Origin: WJLY01 sp964562405
Lineage (GTDB): Bacteria; Joyebacterota; Joyebacteria; Joyebacterales; Joyebacteraceae
Assembly (NCBI GenBank): GCA_964562405.1
Contig: CAZLTC010000026.1
Location: 1 to 34,541 of the forward strand
Length of the DNA: 34,541 nucleotides
Direction: 5' to 3'
Below the pieces are notes generated by a model. The model made no database searches. It had not been told where the DNA came from and worked only from the letters and a program-made list of their open reading frames with translations. Positions 7,949 through 17,038 of the stretch are shown piece after piece. Both the position numbers and the translations under genes were made by a program. Every line of letters begins with the position of its first letter. The first letter of the stretch is position 1.

Positions 7949-10900
7949 CCACGTTGGTCCGTACCTCGTTCGCGGTGCTGCTCGTGCTCGCAACCGCGGC
8001 TTCCGCAGCATCGGGAGCCGCGACCGTCGAGTTGGTGGAGTCGAGTGACGCGGGTATCACTCTCCGATATGTCCCGGGCGAGCCCAGTCTGACCGATGCC
8101 GGTGTGGCGGACGGCTCGTACACTGACGTGTCAGTTCCGGGGACCTACTCGCTGGGCCTCGAGGGAGCGCCCGAGCTGCCTGTGGCGAGCGTTCGCATAG
8201 CCGTTCCCTATTGCGAGTCGATCGGTCTCGATGTGTTGACCGGAGGTGAGAGGAGAGTGGACGGCGTGCGCGTCACCCCGTCGCCCACGACGATGAGCGG
8301 CAACGAGGGGGTCTCGTTCTCCGAGTACGTGGAGGGTCCGGTGTACTCAGAGGGCGGGCTCTGGCCGGAGCGCGCCGCGAGGCTTTTCGGGCCATCGAGG
8401 CTGGGCACCCAGCGTGTGGCGCTCGTGGAGTTCTACCCGTGCCGCGCCGACCCCGCGGACGAGACGCTCGTGGTGTACGGCACGATCGAGGTCAGGCTCT
8501 CGTTCGACGGCCGTCTTCAGGTGCAGCCCGCTCGAGGTGAGCGTCCCAGACGGGAGGCGCAGCTCAAGGCGCTGCTCCTGAACTACGAGCAGGGCAAACG
8601 CTGGAGGGCGAGAGAGATCACCGGGGCCGGCAGGCCCGTGGGTGAGTACTTCACATCGACGGCCAACTGGGCGAAGCTCTCGGTCCGCGAGCAGGGCATG
8701 TACGCGGTGACCTACGCGGACATGCAGGGTGTCGCGGGCGATCCCTCTCTGATCGACCCATCTACCTTCAGGGTCATGAGCGGTGGAGGACTGCCCGTTC
8801 CCGAGAGCGTGACGGCGCCGCGGCCGACCTGGATGCAGGAGCAGACCGTCTTCATCGACGGTGGCTCGGACGGCTCGTTCGACCCCGGTGACGCGGTCGT
8901 CTTCTACGGGATGGCCGTCGACGGTTGGACCGACGAACTTGGCGCGACGGGTGAGGACGAGCCCTACTTCGAGAACCGCTTCGCGAACACGAACGTCTAC
9001 TGGCTGACCTGGGAGAACGAGGGGACGCCGTCACCGTTCTCCGAGGAGCCGCTTCGCATGGAGGTCGAGTCCGCTTCTTCGTCCCCCACGCCGCTCGAGG
9101 TCTCAGACTACATGGCCAGGGAGCACTTCGAGGGCAACGTCTACGAACATCAGGGCAGGGGAGACAATTGGTTCTGGTACGAGATGAAACGTGACAGTGC
9201 GGAGGAGCGCTTCTTCCACGAGCAGCTCGACCACGTGGTCACCGACTCGACCGGGCTCCTGAGAGGGAACGTGGTCGGCAACTCGAGCAACGGTACGTCC
9301 GCGCCCGACCACTACGCGGTCTTCTATCTACACGACGTCGAGATCACCGACGGCGAGTGGATGGGATACTCGTCCTTCAGGTTCGAGGGAGACGGACTTC
9401 CGATCAACGAGGGATACAACACCTACAAAGTCTATCTTCCAAGGGCTGACGCGGCCCACAAGGCCGATGACATCCTTGTTGACTGGTTCGAGATCGAGTA
9501 CTGGCGTGATCTGTGGACCGACACGGGGCAGCTCCACTTCGGCAGCTCCGGACGAACGGGAGCGGTAGAGTACTCGGTCGCCGGCCTCACCGCGTCGGAT
9601 GCGACCGTCTTCAGGATCGCCAACAGGTACACCCAGACCGTCATGTCCGGCGCGACCGTGGCGGACGGAGTGGCGACCTTCCAGGATGACGTGTCTGATA
9701 CGTCCTCGTATGTCATTGTCGCCGGCGGCGGGTACATGTCTCCCATACAGCTCCAGCGTACGACTCCCGGAACTCTCCGCACGCCATCGGGAGACGACTA
9801 CATCATGGTCGTGTACGACGGGTTCTACGACGAGGCGGCGCGCCTGGCCAGCTACCGGGAGAGCGCGGCCGGCGGCGGCTTCGGGGTGAGGCTGGTCAAG
9901 GTCAGCGAGGTATACGACGAGTTCTCGTGGGGCCTCGTGGACCCCACCGCGATCCGGGACTACCTCAAGTACACGTGTGAGAACGAGGCCGTTCCCCCGA
10001 CCCATGCGTTGCTGATAGGTGACGCGACGTCCGACTACAGGCAGTACCTGCCGTCGAGCGCGCAGACATACGTCCCAACGATGTACACCGGAGGATCGGC
10101 GTACTGGCCGACCGACGAGTGGTTCGTCGGGTTCACAGGCGCCTACTGGTACGAGCCGGAGCTGGCCCTCGGTCGTCTCCCCGTGGGCTCGTTGAGAGAG
10201 CTGCGTGACGTCATCGACAAGATCCAGAGGTACGAGACCGAGAGCGTGCAGGGTACGTGGAAGAACACTGTGATCATAATCGCCGACGACGAGTTCAAGC
10301 TCACGACCACCAACCCGGGAGACTGCTGCGAGTTCTTCCACACGACTCAGGCGGAGAGTCTGGCCAGGCGCATACTGCCGTGGCCGCTCGACCGCAAGAA
10401 GATCTACCTGATGGAGTACCAACGTGACCTGGCGGGACACAAGACCGAGGCACACAACGATATCATCGATGCGTGGAACGATGGCGCTCTGCTTGTCAAC
10501 TGGACCGGTCACGGTAACGAGACGCTAATGGCGCACGAGTACGTCTTCGTCTTCGATGACGTGCCGCGTCTCACGAACATCGACGCCCTGCCTCTCTACT
10601 TCGCGGCTTCGTGCAGGCTCAACAAGTTTGACATGCCGACGACGGACTCGGTCGGAGAGATACTGATGAAGTCGGGTGAAGGTGGCTCGATAGCCTCGAT
10701 AGGTAGTACGAGGGACTCGAGCGCCGGCCAGAACTCCGTTCTCAACGCCTGGTTCTACTACCACCTCTTCGGTGAGCAGCGGGTTCTTGCCAGCACGACC
10801 ATGGACGTGGGCACCGCCTTCCAGACGGCCTTCATGGAGGGGACCGGGTGGTACAACAACACGAAGTTCTGTCTGCTGGGTGACCCCGCCATCAGGCTTG

Positions 10901-11940
10901 CCGGCCCGCTGGGGGGCGGCCACTTCGAGACCGACGGACTCGAGCCCATGAAGAGGCGCGACACCGTCACGCTCGCGGGAGTCAACGAGGGGGCGACGGA
11001 GGCCGAGCCCGGCGTTGTCCTCCTGCACGTCAGTGACTCGGCCGACACCAGCGGGTACCTCCACACGTCTCCGGGAGCCCAGAAGCTGGTGCACTATCGC
11101 CTGCCGGGCGAGCCCGTGTTCGACGGGTCGGCCGCGGTGTCGGGCGCCGGCTTCTCGATGGACTTCGTGGTGTCGTCGCTGGCGGAGGAGGGTCCCTACG
11201 GGAGGATCAGGGCCTACTTCTACGGGAGCGAGGCCGACGGCGCGTTCTCTCTGGAGGACGCAGCGCTTCGGGACAGCGTCAACGTCCAGGACGCGGCGGG
11301 TCCCGAGATCACTCTCGAGTTCGAGGGCGGCGGCACGTCGGTACTTCCCGGGACTCGTTTGGACATCGCCCTGTACGACGCCAATGGCATCAACCTCGTC
11401 AACAGGAACGGTGACGGGGGCATAGTGCTGAGCTTCGACGGTGGCGCAAACAGCAGGGACCTGACAGACGAGTTCATCTACGACCTCGACAGCCACGAGA
11501 GGGGCACCATCTCTCTCGAACTGCCCTCCGTCGGCAACGGCAACCACGTGGTCCTGTTGTCGGCGAGCGACAATATGGGCAATCGCTCCACGGAGAGCCT
11601 GAATTTCGAGGTCGTCTCGACGACAGACTTCACAATACGGAACGTCGCCAACTACCCGAACCCGTTCCCCGAAGGGGACAGGAAAGGCACGCACATCCTG
11701 TTCCAGCTGCCGGTGGAGGCCGACGTCGCGATCCAGGTGTTCACCGTCGGGGGACGATTGATAAGGGTGCTCGACGACATCTACGGCGAGGCCGGAGCCA
11801 ACCAGGTCTACTGGGACGGATTGGACCAGGAGGGAGACGAGCCGGCGAACGGCGTCTACCTCTATCGGATTCATGCCGTATCCAGAGTCTACCGTGGCGA
11901 CAAGACTGACGCTATCGGCAGAGCCGTGATAATGAGATAA
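7945..11940 (+). CDS. Gingipain-family (C25) cysteine protease, PorU-like, with T9SS/FlgD-like C-terminal domain
   Basis: A 1331-residue secreted protein. Residues 1-26 form a signal peptide; about 28-240 resemble the C25 propeptide region; the peptidase C25 domain spans about 615-985. The predicted catalytic pair is His856 ('NWTGHGNE') and Cys890 ('FAASCRLN'), 34 residues apart, much as in gingipain R. Other C25 blocks are 'ALLIGDATSDYRQYLP', 'LALGRLPV' and 'GEGGSIASIGSTRDS'. The C-terminus (1230-1331) has 'NYPNPFPEGD', 'VYWDGLDQEGDE' and 'NGVYLYRI', a FlgD-like/T9SS sorting-type domain. The size, the C25 fold and an adjacent PorV-like gene suggest the T9SS sortase PorU; an ordinary secreted gingipain-like protease is the alternative. 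Its start overlaps the CBS gene by four bases. Confidence 0.87.
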   Translation: MTTLVRTSFAVLLVLATAASAASGAATVELVESSDAGITLRYVPGEPSLTDAGVADGSYTDVSVPGTYSLGLEGAPELPVASVRIAVPYCESIGLDVLTGGERRVDGVRVTPSPTTMSGNEGVSFSEYVEGPVYSEGGLWPERAARLFGPSRLGTQRVALVEFYPCRADPADETLVVYGTIEVRLSFDGRLQVQPARGERPRREAQLKALLLNYEQGKRWRAREITGAGRPVGEYFTSTANWAKLSVREQGMYAVTYADMQGVAGDPSLIDPSTFRVMSGGGLPVPESVTAPRPTWMQEQTVFIDGGSDGSFDPGDAVVFYGMAVDGWTDELGATGEDEPYFENRFANTNVYWLTWENEGTPSPFSEEPLRMEVESASSSPTPLEVSDYMAREHFEGNVYEHQGRGDNWFWYEMKRDSAEERFFHEQLDHVVTDSTGLLRGNVVGNSSNGTSAPDHYAVFYLHDVEITDGEWMGYSSFRFEGDGLPINEGYNTYKVYLPRADAAHKADDILVDWFEIEYWRDLWTDTGQLHFGSSGRTGAVEYSVAGLTASDATVFRIANRYTQTVMSGATVADGVATFQDDVSDTSSYVIVAGGGYMSPIQLQRTTPGTLRTPSGDDYIMVVYDGFYDEAARLASYRESAAGGGFGVRLVKVSEVYDEFSWGLVDPTAIRDYLKYTCENEAVPPTHALLIGDATSDYRQYLPSSAQTYVPTMYTGGSAYWPTDEWFVGFTGAYWYEPELALGRLPVGSLRELRDVIDKIQRYETESVQGTWKNTVIIIADDEFKLTTTNPGDCCEFFHTTQAESLARRILPWPLDRKKIYLMEYQRDLAGHKTEAHNDIIDAWNDGALLVNWTGHGNETLMAHEYVFVFDDVPRLTNIDALPLYFAASCRLNKFDMPTTDSVGEILMKSGEGGSIASIGSTRDSSAGQNSVLNAWFYYHLFGEQRVLASTTMDVGTAFQTAFMEGTGWYNNTKFCLLGDPAIRLAGPLGGGHFETDGLEPMKRRDTVTLAGVNEGATEAEPGVVLLHVSDSADTSGYLHTSPGAQKLVHYRLPGEPVFDGSAAVSGAGFSMDFVVSSLAEEGPYGRIRAYFYGSEADGAFSLEDAALRDSVNVQDAAGPEITLEFEGGGTSVLPGTRLDIALYDANGINLVNRNGDGGIVLSFDGGANSRDLTDEFIYDLDSHERGTISLELPSVGNGNHVVLLSASDNMGNRSTESLNFEVVSTTDFTIRNVANYPNPFPEGDRKGTHILFQLPVEADVAIQVFTVGGRLIRVLDDIYGEAGANQVYWDGLDQEGDEPANGVYLYRIHAVSRVYRGDKTDAIGRAVIMR

Positions 11941-11974
11941 GAGCGGGGTGCCACCGAAAGGAGAGGGACTGAAG

Positions 11975-12961
11975 ATGAAGGGCTACAGTATCCTGATTGC
12001 TCTGTTGGCGCTCGGTCTGATCGCCGGGATCGCCGACGCACAGGTGTCGATCGGTGGAGCACAGTCGCTCTACATTCAGCCGGGCGCGCGCCCGGCGGGC
12101 ATGGGGGACTGCTACGTGGCGGTCGCGGATGACGCGAGCGCGGTCTCCTGGAACCCGGCCGGCCTCGCGTTCGTTCCCGGCCAGTACAACTTCACGCTCA
12201 TGCACACCCAGCTCGTCCCGGACTGGGAGGACGTCTACTACGAGTACGCCGCGTACGCACAGAAGGTGCAGGGACTGGGGACGATAGGCGCTTCGATCAT
12301 CTATCTCACCTACGGCAAGCAGATAGCCACCGACCCCGACAGCCCGGACCCGATAGGCGAGTTCAACTCGTACGAGGTCATCCCGGCTATCGCGTACGGG
12401 ACCTCGATCGGCGAGAACCTGGCCGTGGGCCTCGCGCTGAAGTTCGTGTACGTGGACCTGGCTCCGGCGGAGTACACGCAGGACCAGGCCAAGGGCGCGG
12501 GCTCGACCTTCGCCGCGGACGTCGGCGCGCTCTACAGGGTCTGGGACGGCAAGCTTCGCCTGGGCGGCGCCGTCCAGCACGTCGGTCCCAGGATCGCTTA
12601 CATCGACGAGGAGCAGTCGGACCCGCTGCCGCGCAATCTCAAGCTGGGGGCCGCCTACATGCTCCTGAACGACGAGATGAACGAACTCATGCTGTGCGGC
12701 GAGTACAACAAGTCGCTCGTCATCGTCGAGGACATTGTCGACCTGTCGACGGGAGTCATTCTTGACATCGGCGCTGAGTACCGCTACTACGACCTGCTCG
12801 CGCTCAGGGCCGGCTACGTATACGACGAGGACGGAGAGGTCAAGGACTTCTCGTTCGGCATGGGGCTCAAGTACAGGAACTGGGCGTTCGACGTGGCCAA
12901 CGTGCCGCAGGCGGAGGGTCTCAAGCGCCCGTTCCGCTTCTCGCTGACGGCAACGTTCTAG
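11975..12961 (+). CDS. PorV/PorQ-family outer-membrane barrel protein (UPF0164-like)
   Basis: A 328-residue precursor. ATG 11975 was chosen over an in-frame ATG at 11948 because AAAGGAG lies between them at the right spacing and because the signal peptide 'MKGYSILIALLALGLIAG' begins here. The mature start, 'LYIQPGARPAGMGDCYVAVADDASAVSWNPAGLA', is the hallmark of the PorV/PorQ group, FadL-like barrels. In Bacteroidetes PorV carries T9SS substrates to the PorU sortase, and porU and porV are neighbours in Porphyromonas gingivalis. Here the gene follows the C25 protease by 34 bases and precedes an M6 protease with a T9SS-type tail by 26, the same arrangement. The protein ends 'FSLTATF', a barrel-type terminus. 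PorV versus PorQ cannot be settled by eye. Confidence 0.85.
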   Translation: MKGYSILIALLALGLIAGIADAQVSIGGAQSLYIQPGARPAGMGDCYVAVADDASAVSWNPAGLAFVPGQYNFTLMHTQLVPDWEDVYYEYAAYAQKVQGLGTIGASIIYLTYGKQIATDPDSPDPIGEFNSYEVIPAIAYGTSIGENLAVGLALKFVYVDLAPAEYTQDQAKGAGSTFAADVGALYRVWDGKLRLGGAVQHVGPRIAYIDEEQSDPLPRNLKLGAAYMLLNDEMNELMLCGEYNKSLVIVEDIVDLSTGVILDIGAEYRYYDLLALRAGYVYDEDGEVKDFSFGMGLKYRNWAFDVANVPQAEGLKRPFRFSLTATF

Positions 12962-12987
12962 TCGGGCGGCCTCTAAGGGAAGAACAG

Positions 12988-15900
12988 GTGGAGATGCCCG
13001 GAATCCACTCAGGGATCCGAGTCGCGCTCGTGGCGGTCGCCGTGCTGTTCGTGACGGCCGCCGCCCTCGCCGAGCCCATGGTGTGCACAAAGCCCGCTCC
13101 GGGGGCTGGCGGACGGTCGTCGGCCGGACCCGAGGACGGGCGGGCGGTGTTCTCGAAGGTTTGGCAGGATGATCTGCCGCGCGTGAGCGCGGTCGAGAAG
13201 GCCGCCGCGCGTGGGAACGACCGCGGAGGCCGCACCGTGGTGCACCTGCTTGCGCTGCGCGTGCAGTTCCAGCCCGACACGGACTCTCGGAGCACGGGCG
13301 ACGGGACGTTCGACCTGTCCGAGTGGGACGGGGCCACCTTCGATGGTCCTCCGCACGACCGCGAGTACTTCCAGCTCCACATGAAGGCGCTCGAGAACTA
13401 CTACGAGTCGGTCTCGTACGGTCATCTCGACATCCAGTTCGACGTGGCTCCGGCCGCGCCCGACTCGGGCTACCTGCTGCCGCATGCGATGGGTTACTAC
13501 CACGACTTCTCTGAGGAGCAGGTCTGGTACGTGTCGCAGGTGGAGGCCTTCACCAGGGATGCCTTCGCCGCCGCGGACACAACCGACTCCATCGACTTCT
13601 CGCAGTACGACGGGTTCGTCGTCTTCCACGCGGGCGCCGACTGGCAGAGCGACATCAACTACGACTCGCCCTTCGACCTCCCGTCGGCCCACATATCGCT
13701 GGGTGAGCCGATCCTCGTCGACGGGGGAGCGGTCGAAGTCTGGGACGCGGCCATCATGCCCGAGACGTCGAACCAGGACGGATACGCGATCGTCCTCAAC
13801 GGGACGCTGGCGCACGAGGTCGGCCATATCCTCGGGCTGCCGGACCTCTACAACACGTTCAACTTCTTCCCGGCCGTCGGGTACTGGAGCATCATGGACT
13901 CCGGCGGCAGGATCGGGATGGACACGCCGTGGGGATGGGCCTATGGACTCATCCCGGCCGGTCCGTGCGGGTGGTCAAAGGAGTACATGGGCTGGCTCGA
14001 TCCTGTGGTCGTCCTGGATGACGTGAGCGGGGCACAGGTGAAGGCATCCACCATGCGCGGCCCGGGCGAGCGGCTCTACAAGATCCCCGTGACCGCCGAC
14101 GAGTACTTCCTGCTGGAGAACCGGCTGGACGACATCGGAGGCGACCTCACGGTCGCGATCGACCAGGAACGGGGTGTCGTGCTCGGCCCGGTCGACCCCA
14201 ACGACCTCATTCCGCCGTATGAGATCAACAACGAGTATGATTTCCTCCTGCCGGGTCCCGGGCTCGTTATCTATCACATAGACGACACGCGCGTGATACC
14301 CGGTCTCATGCCCTACGATGCAGTGAACTACGACCGGCACCGGCGCGGCGTGGCCATCGAAGAGGCCGACGGCATCATGGACATCGGCGACATCGGGAGC
14401 TTCTACTGGACGGGTAACGCTTACGACCCGTTCTACGCCGCGAACAACGACTCGTTTTCCTGGAATACCTATCCGTCTACGGCCACCAACACCGGCGGCA
14501 ACACGTATCTTGCCGTAACGCGCATATCCGATCCCGACAGCGTGATGACGATGAACGTGAGCTTCGACAGGTGGAAGGAGGGCTGGCCGGTTGACACTGG
14601 CGAGGACGCCGGTCCGGGCTCACCGAGGGTTGCCGACCTCGACGGCGATGGCGACATGGAGGTCGTGTTCGCTACTCGCGACGGAGGTGTCTACGCGTGG
14701 AATGCAGACGGGACTCCCGTCTTAGACCTGTCGAACCCTGAGGGCCTGTTCGGTCGTGCCTACGGAGGCGTCCGCTACTCGCCGGCCGTGGCTGACCTCG
14801 ACGGAGACGGAGTCAGCGAGGTGATCGTCGCCTCGGAGGCAGGCTCACTGTACGTGTGGGAAAGTCGCGACCTCGACCTCGATGGACTCGCCGACAGGGC
14901 GTCGCCGCTCTATCCGGTGCCTCTGGACGGGCCCGCCAGCTGCGCGCCGCTGGCGGCCGATCTGGACGGCGACCAAGACCTCGAGGTGGCGGTCGCGTCT
15001 CAGGGCGGCTTCCTGACGCTCGTTGAGCCGACGGGCGAGCAGGTCGAGGCCTCGCCGTACGCTTTCGGACATCTGGTGCTCGACGACGTGACGCTCTGCG
15101 CCGTCGATCTCGACTCCGATCCGGAGCGCGAGATCGTGCTCTCCACGACGAACCGCGGGTGGATCGTGGCGCTCAACGCCGACGGGACGTCAGTCCGCGG
15201 CTGGCCCGTTGTCGTCCCCTCCTGGGAGGGAGAGACCGTCGCTCTGGCGGCCGGCGACATCGACCGGACGCAGGACGGTGGCAGCGAGATCGTCGCCGTG
15301 GGTTCCGACGGTGTCGTTCGGGTCTGGGACCGGTCCGGCAACCTCCTGTCGGGTTGGCCCGTCGACCTGGGGCGTCGGAGCAGGGCCCGGCCCGCTCTGG
15401 CCGACCTGGACGGCGACGGCTATCTCGAGGTGGCGGTTCCAGCCGGGCCTTCGAAGGTGTTCGGGCTGCGGGCGAACGGCTCGAGGGTCGAGAACTGGCC
15501 GCTCACGCTCGACCGCGGTGACAGCACGTCACTCGTTCCCGCCTCGCCGATCGTCGGCGACGTGAACGGCGACGGCACTCTCGACGTGATGGTGCCCGGT
15601 CCCGACGGCAACCTGTTTGCCTGGGACGCCATCACCGGCAAGGCGTTGGAGGGCTTCCCTCTCTCCTGCGACCCGCCGGCGGGCTCGGCGTGGGCGGGCG
15701 ACGCCGACGGCGACGGCTCGCTTGATGTGGTCGTTGCCGGCAGCTCCGGGCGTGTTCTGATGTACGGTCTCCCGTATGATGTAACGGGCGGGTTCGTCTG
15801 GTCGACCGAGGCGGGAGACGCATCCGGGACAGGCGTCTATCCGGACTCCCTGCTCGGCCAGGCGCCCGAGGAGGGCGAAGGTCTCCTCGATCCGGACGCG

Positions 15901-16194
15901 ACCTACTGCTATCCCAACCCGGCGCGACAGGCCGACCTCACGGTGCGCGTGTTCCTGATGAGACCGGCCGACGTGGAGGTCTCCATCATGGACGTGACCG
16001 GGCAGGTAGTGAAGCGTTTCGACGTCGAGGGTGACCTGACCGTGAACGAGGTAACCTGGGATACCCGCGGGGTTGCGAGCGGCCTCTACATCGTTCGAGT
16101 CGAGGCCCTGGGTCCGGAGACGCAGGGAACGTTCGGGACCAAGGCCTCGCGCGATTCACAGGTCAAGCTCATGAAGGTGGCGATCATCCGGTAG
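12988..16194 (+). CDS. Secreted M6-family metalloprotease with FG-GAP propeller and T9SS type A sorting domain
   Basis: 1068 residues. A signal peptide covers about 1-28. The M6 (immune inhibitor A-like) peptidase domain, about 65-420, has the zinc motif HEVGHILGLPDLY with H276, E277 and H280, plus 'GYWSIMDSGG' for the Met-turn. Residues 540-935 hold eight FG-GAP-like repeats with DLDGDG calcium-type loops, a predicted propeller. The C-terminal domain from about 970 has 'CYPNPARQ', 'VTGQVVKRF', 'ASGLYIVRVE' and ends 'VKLMKVAIIR', typical of T9SS type A sorting signals. It is probably cargo of the neighbouring PorU/PorV-like pair and degrades extracellular protein. The start could be GTG 12988 (AAGGGAAG ends five bases upstream) or ATG 12994. 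Confidence 0.92.
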   Translation: MEMPGIHSGIRVALVAVAVLFVTAAALAEPMVCTKPAPGAGGRSSAGPEDGRAVFSKVWQDDLPRVSAVEKAAARGNDRGGRTVVHLLALRVQFQPDTDSRSTGDGTFDLSEWDGATFDGPPHDREYFQLHMKALENYYESVSYGHLDIQFDVAPAAPDSGYLLPHAMGYYHDFSEEQVWYVSQVEAFTRDAFAAADTTDSIDFSQYDGFVVFHAGADWQSDINYDSPFDLPSAHISLGEPILVDGGAVEVWDAAIMPETSNQDGYAIVLNGTLAHEVGHILGLPDLYNTFNFFPAVGYWSIMDSGGRIGMDTPWGWAYGLIPAGPCGWSKEYMGWLDPVVVLDDVSGAQVKASTMRGPGERLYKIPVTADEYFLLENRLDDIGGDLTVAIDQERGVVLGPVDPNDLIPPYEINNEYDFLLPGPGLVIYHIDDTRVIPGLMPYDAVNYDRHRRGVAIEEADGIMDIGDIGSFYWTGNAYDPFYAANNDSFSWNTYPSTATNTGGNTYLAVTRISDPDSVMTMNVSFDRWKEGWPVDTGEDAGPGSPRVADLDGDGDMEVVFATRDGGVYAWNADGTPVLDLSNPEGLFGRAYGGVRYSPAVADLDGDGVSEVIVASEAGSLYVWESRDLDLDGLADRASPLYPVPLDGPASCAPLAADLDGDQDLEVAVASQGGFLTLVEPTGEQVEASPYAFGHLVLDDVTLCAVDLDSDPEREIVLSTTNRGWIVALNADGTSVRGWPVVVPSWEGETVALAAGDIDRTQDGGSEIVAVGSDGVVRVWDRSGNLLSGWPVDLGRRSRARPALADLDGDGYLEVAVPAGPSKVFGLRANGSRVENWPLTLDRGDSTSLVPASPIVGDVNGDGTLDVMVPGPDGNLFAWDAITGKALEGFPLSCDPPAGSAWAGDADGDGSLDVVVAGSSGRVLMYGLPYDVTGGFVWSTEAGDASGTGVYPDSLLGQAPEEGEGLLDPDATYCYPNPARQADLTVRVFLMRPADVEVSIMDVTGQVVKRFDVEGDLTVNEVTWDTRGVASGLYIVRVEALGPETQGTFGTKASRDSQVKLMKVAIIR
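14619..15780 (+). repeat. Eight tandem FG-GAP-type coding repeats
   Basis: Within the M6 protease gene, eight degenerate units recur every 140-165 bases, each encoding a core like 'ADLDGDGxxEVxVA' followed by 'GxxxxWxxxG'. The Asp-rich cores start near 14635, 14794, 14958, 15105, 15253, 15399, 15555 and 15696. Units 4 and 5 are the most decayed ('VDLDSDPEREI', 'GDIDRTQDGGSEI'). The copies differ at codon level, so this is old protein-domain repetition and not recent DNA duplication. Confidence 0.8.
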
Positions 16195-16204
16195 CGCGGC
16201 GAAC

Positions 16205-16209
16205 GGAGG
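16205..16209 (+). promoter_or_regulatory. Ribosome binding site that selects a TTG start
   Basis: GGAGG is four bases before TTG 16214. No ATG or GTG in that frame lies at a sensible distance upstream of the signal peptide, so this site is the main support for the TTG start of the first DUF5683-like gene. Confidence 0.6.
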
Positions 16210-16213
16210 CGGT

Positions 16214-17038
16214 TTGTCCAAGGCGGCCCTTGCAGCGACTGTGGCACTGGCGATCTGTGCGTCGCCCGCGTGCGCACGGGTGGGCGCGCCTCTGGAGACG
16301 GCGACGGCGGACGCGGTCTCGGCACGGGCCCCGCTCGCGCTCGTCAGCTCGCTCGACGCCAGGGACGAAGTCCTCTCAGGCGATTCCGCCGGATCTTCCT
16401 CCGACAAGTCGGGAGAGTCGGCCAAGATGTTCGCGCTCTCGCTCGTCGTGCCCGGCAGCGGGCAGCTCGTGCAGGGGGAGAAGCGCGGCTACGTGTACCT
16501 TCTCGCGGAGGTGGCCTTCTGGGCGGGGTTCTTCGCCCTGGACAAGATGGGCCTCGACGAGCGCGGCGACTACGAGAGCTTCGCCGACAGAAACTGGGAT
16601 CGCGACGCCTACATGGCGTGGTACCAGGAGAACTGCGTCGACTGCGAGGAATGCGCGGGCACCTACGACTGCCGTCCCATCGCCGAGTATGGCTCCCAGG
16701 AGTACTACGAGGACATAGGCAAGTACGGGACGTACTGGCGCTGGTGGAACATCGACGGCGACGAGGGCGGGATCTCGTGGGACGACTACAGCTCTACGGA
16801 TCTGTCCGTCCGGAACTCGTACTGGGACATGAGAGGTGAGAGCAACAGACACCTGAGACGCGCGCGGTACCTCGTCACGGCCGCGTTTCTCAACCACCTC
16901 GTCTCCGGCGTGGACGCGTACCTCTCCGCAAGGAGAGGAGGCGACGAACCTTCTGATGCACGGTCGGACCTCGGTCTGGAGTTCGACGTGCCCGATCACG
17001 GAGAAGGGCTGACTTGCGCACTCGTAGCCAGATACTGA
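16214..17038 (+). CDS. DUF5683-like exported protein, copy 1, with a cysteine cluster
   Basis: 274 residues from a TTG start supported by GGAGG at 16205-16209. Residues 1-21 look like a signal peptide ('ATVALAICASPACA'). The recognisable block is 'LSLVVPGSGQLVQGEKRGYVYLLAEVAFWAGFFA' (about 74-107), the two-helix pattern of DUF5683-type proteins, and 'LNHLVSGVDAYLSARR' is the matching C-terminal helix. Between them is an acidic, Tyr/Trp-rich region with four close cysteines, C141, C144, C147 and C153, unusual for an exported protein and suited to disulfides or a metal site. The next gene is a paralogue. No function is established for the family that I can cite; an envelope role is inferred from the signal peptide and neighbours. 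Confidence 0.7.
   Translation: MSKAALAATVALAICASPACARVGAPLETATADAVSARAPLALVSSLDARDEVLSGDSAGSSSDKSGESAKMFALSLVVPGSGQLVQGEKRGYVYLLAEVAFWAGFFALDKMGLDERGDYESFADRNWDRDAYMAWYQENCVDCEECAGTYDCRPIAEYGSQEYYEDIGKYGTYWRWWNIDGDEGGISWDDYSSTDLSVRNSYWDMRGESNRHLRRARYLVTAAFLNHLVSGVDAYLSARRGGDEPSDARSDLGLEFDVPDHGEGLTCALVARY

Noticed and set aside
14619..15780. Tandem DNA repeats or CRISPR in the Asp-rich region
   Set aside because: The periodicity is at protein level (FG-GAP blades) with varied codons and unequal spacing; there are no identical repeats or spacers.
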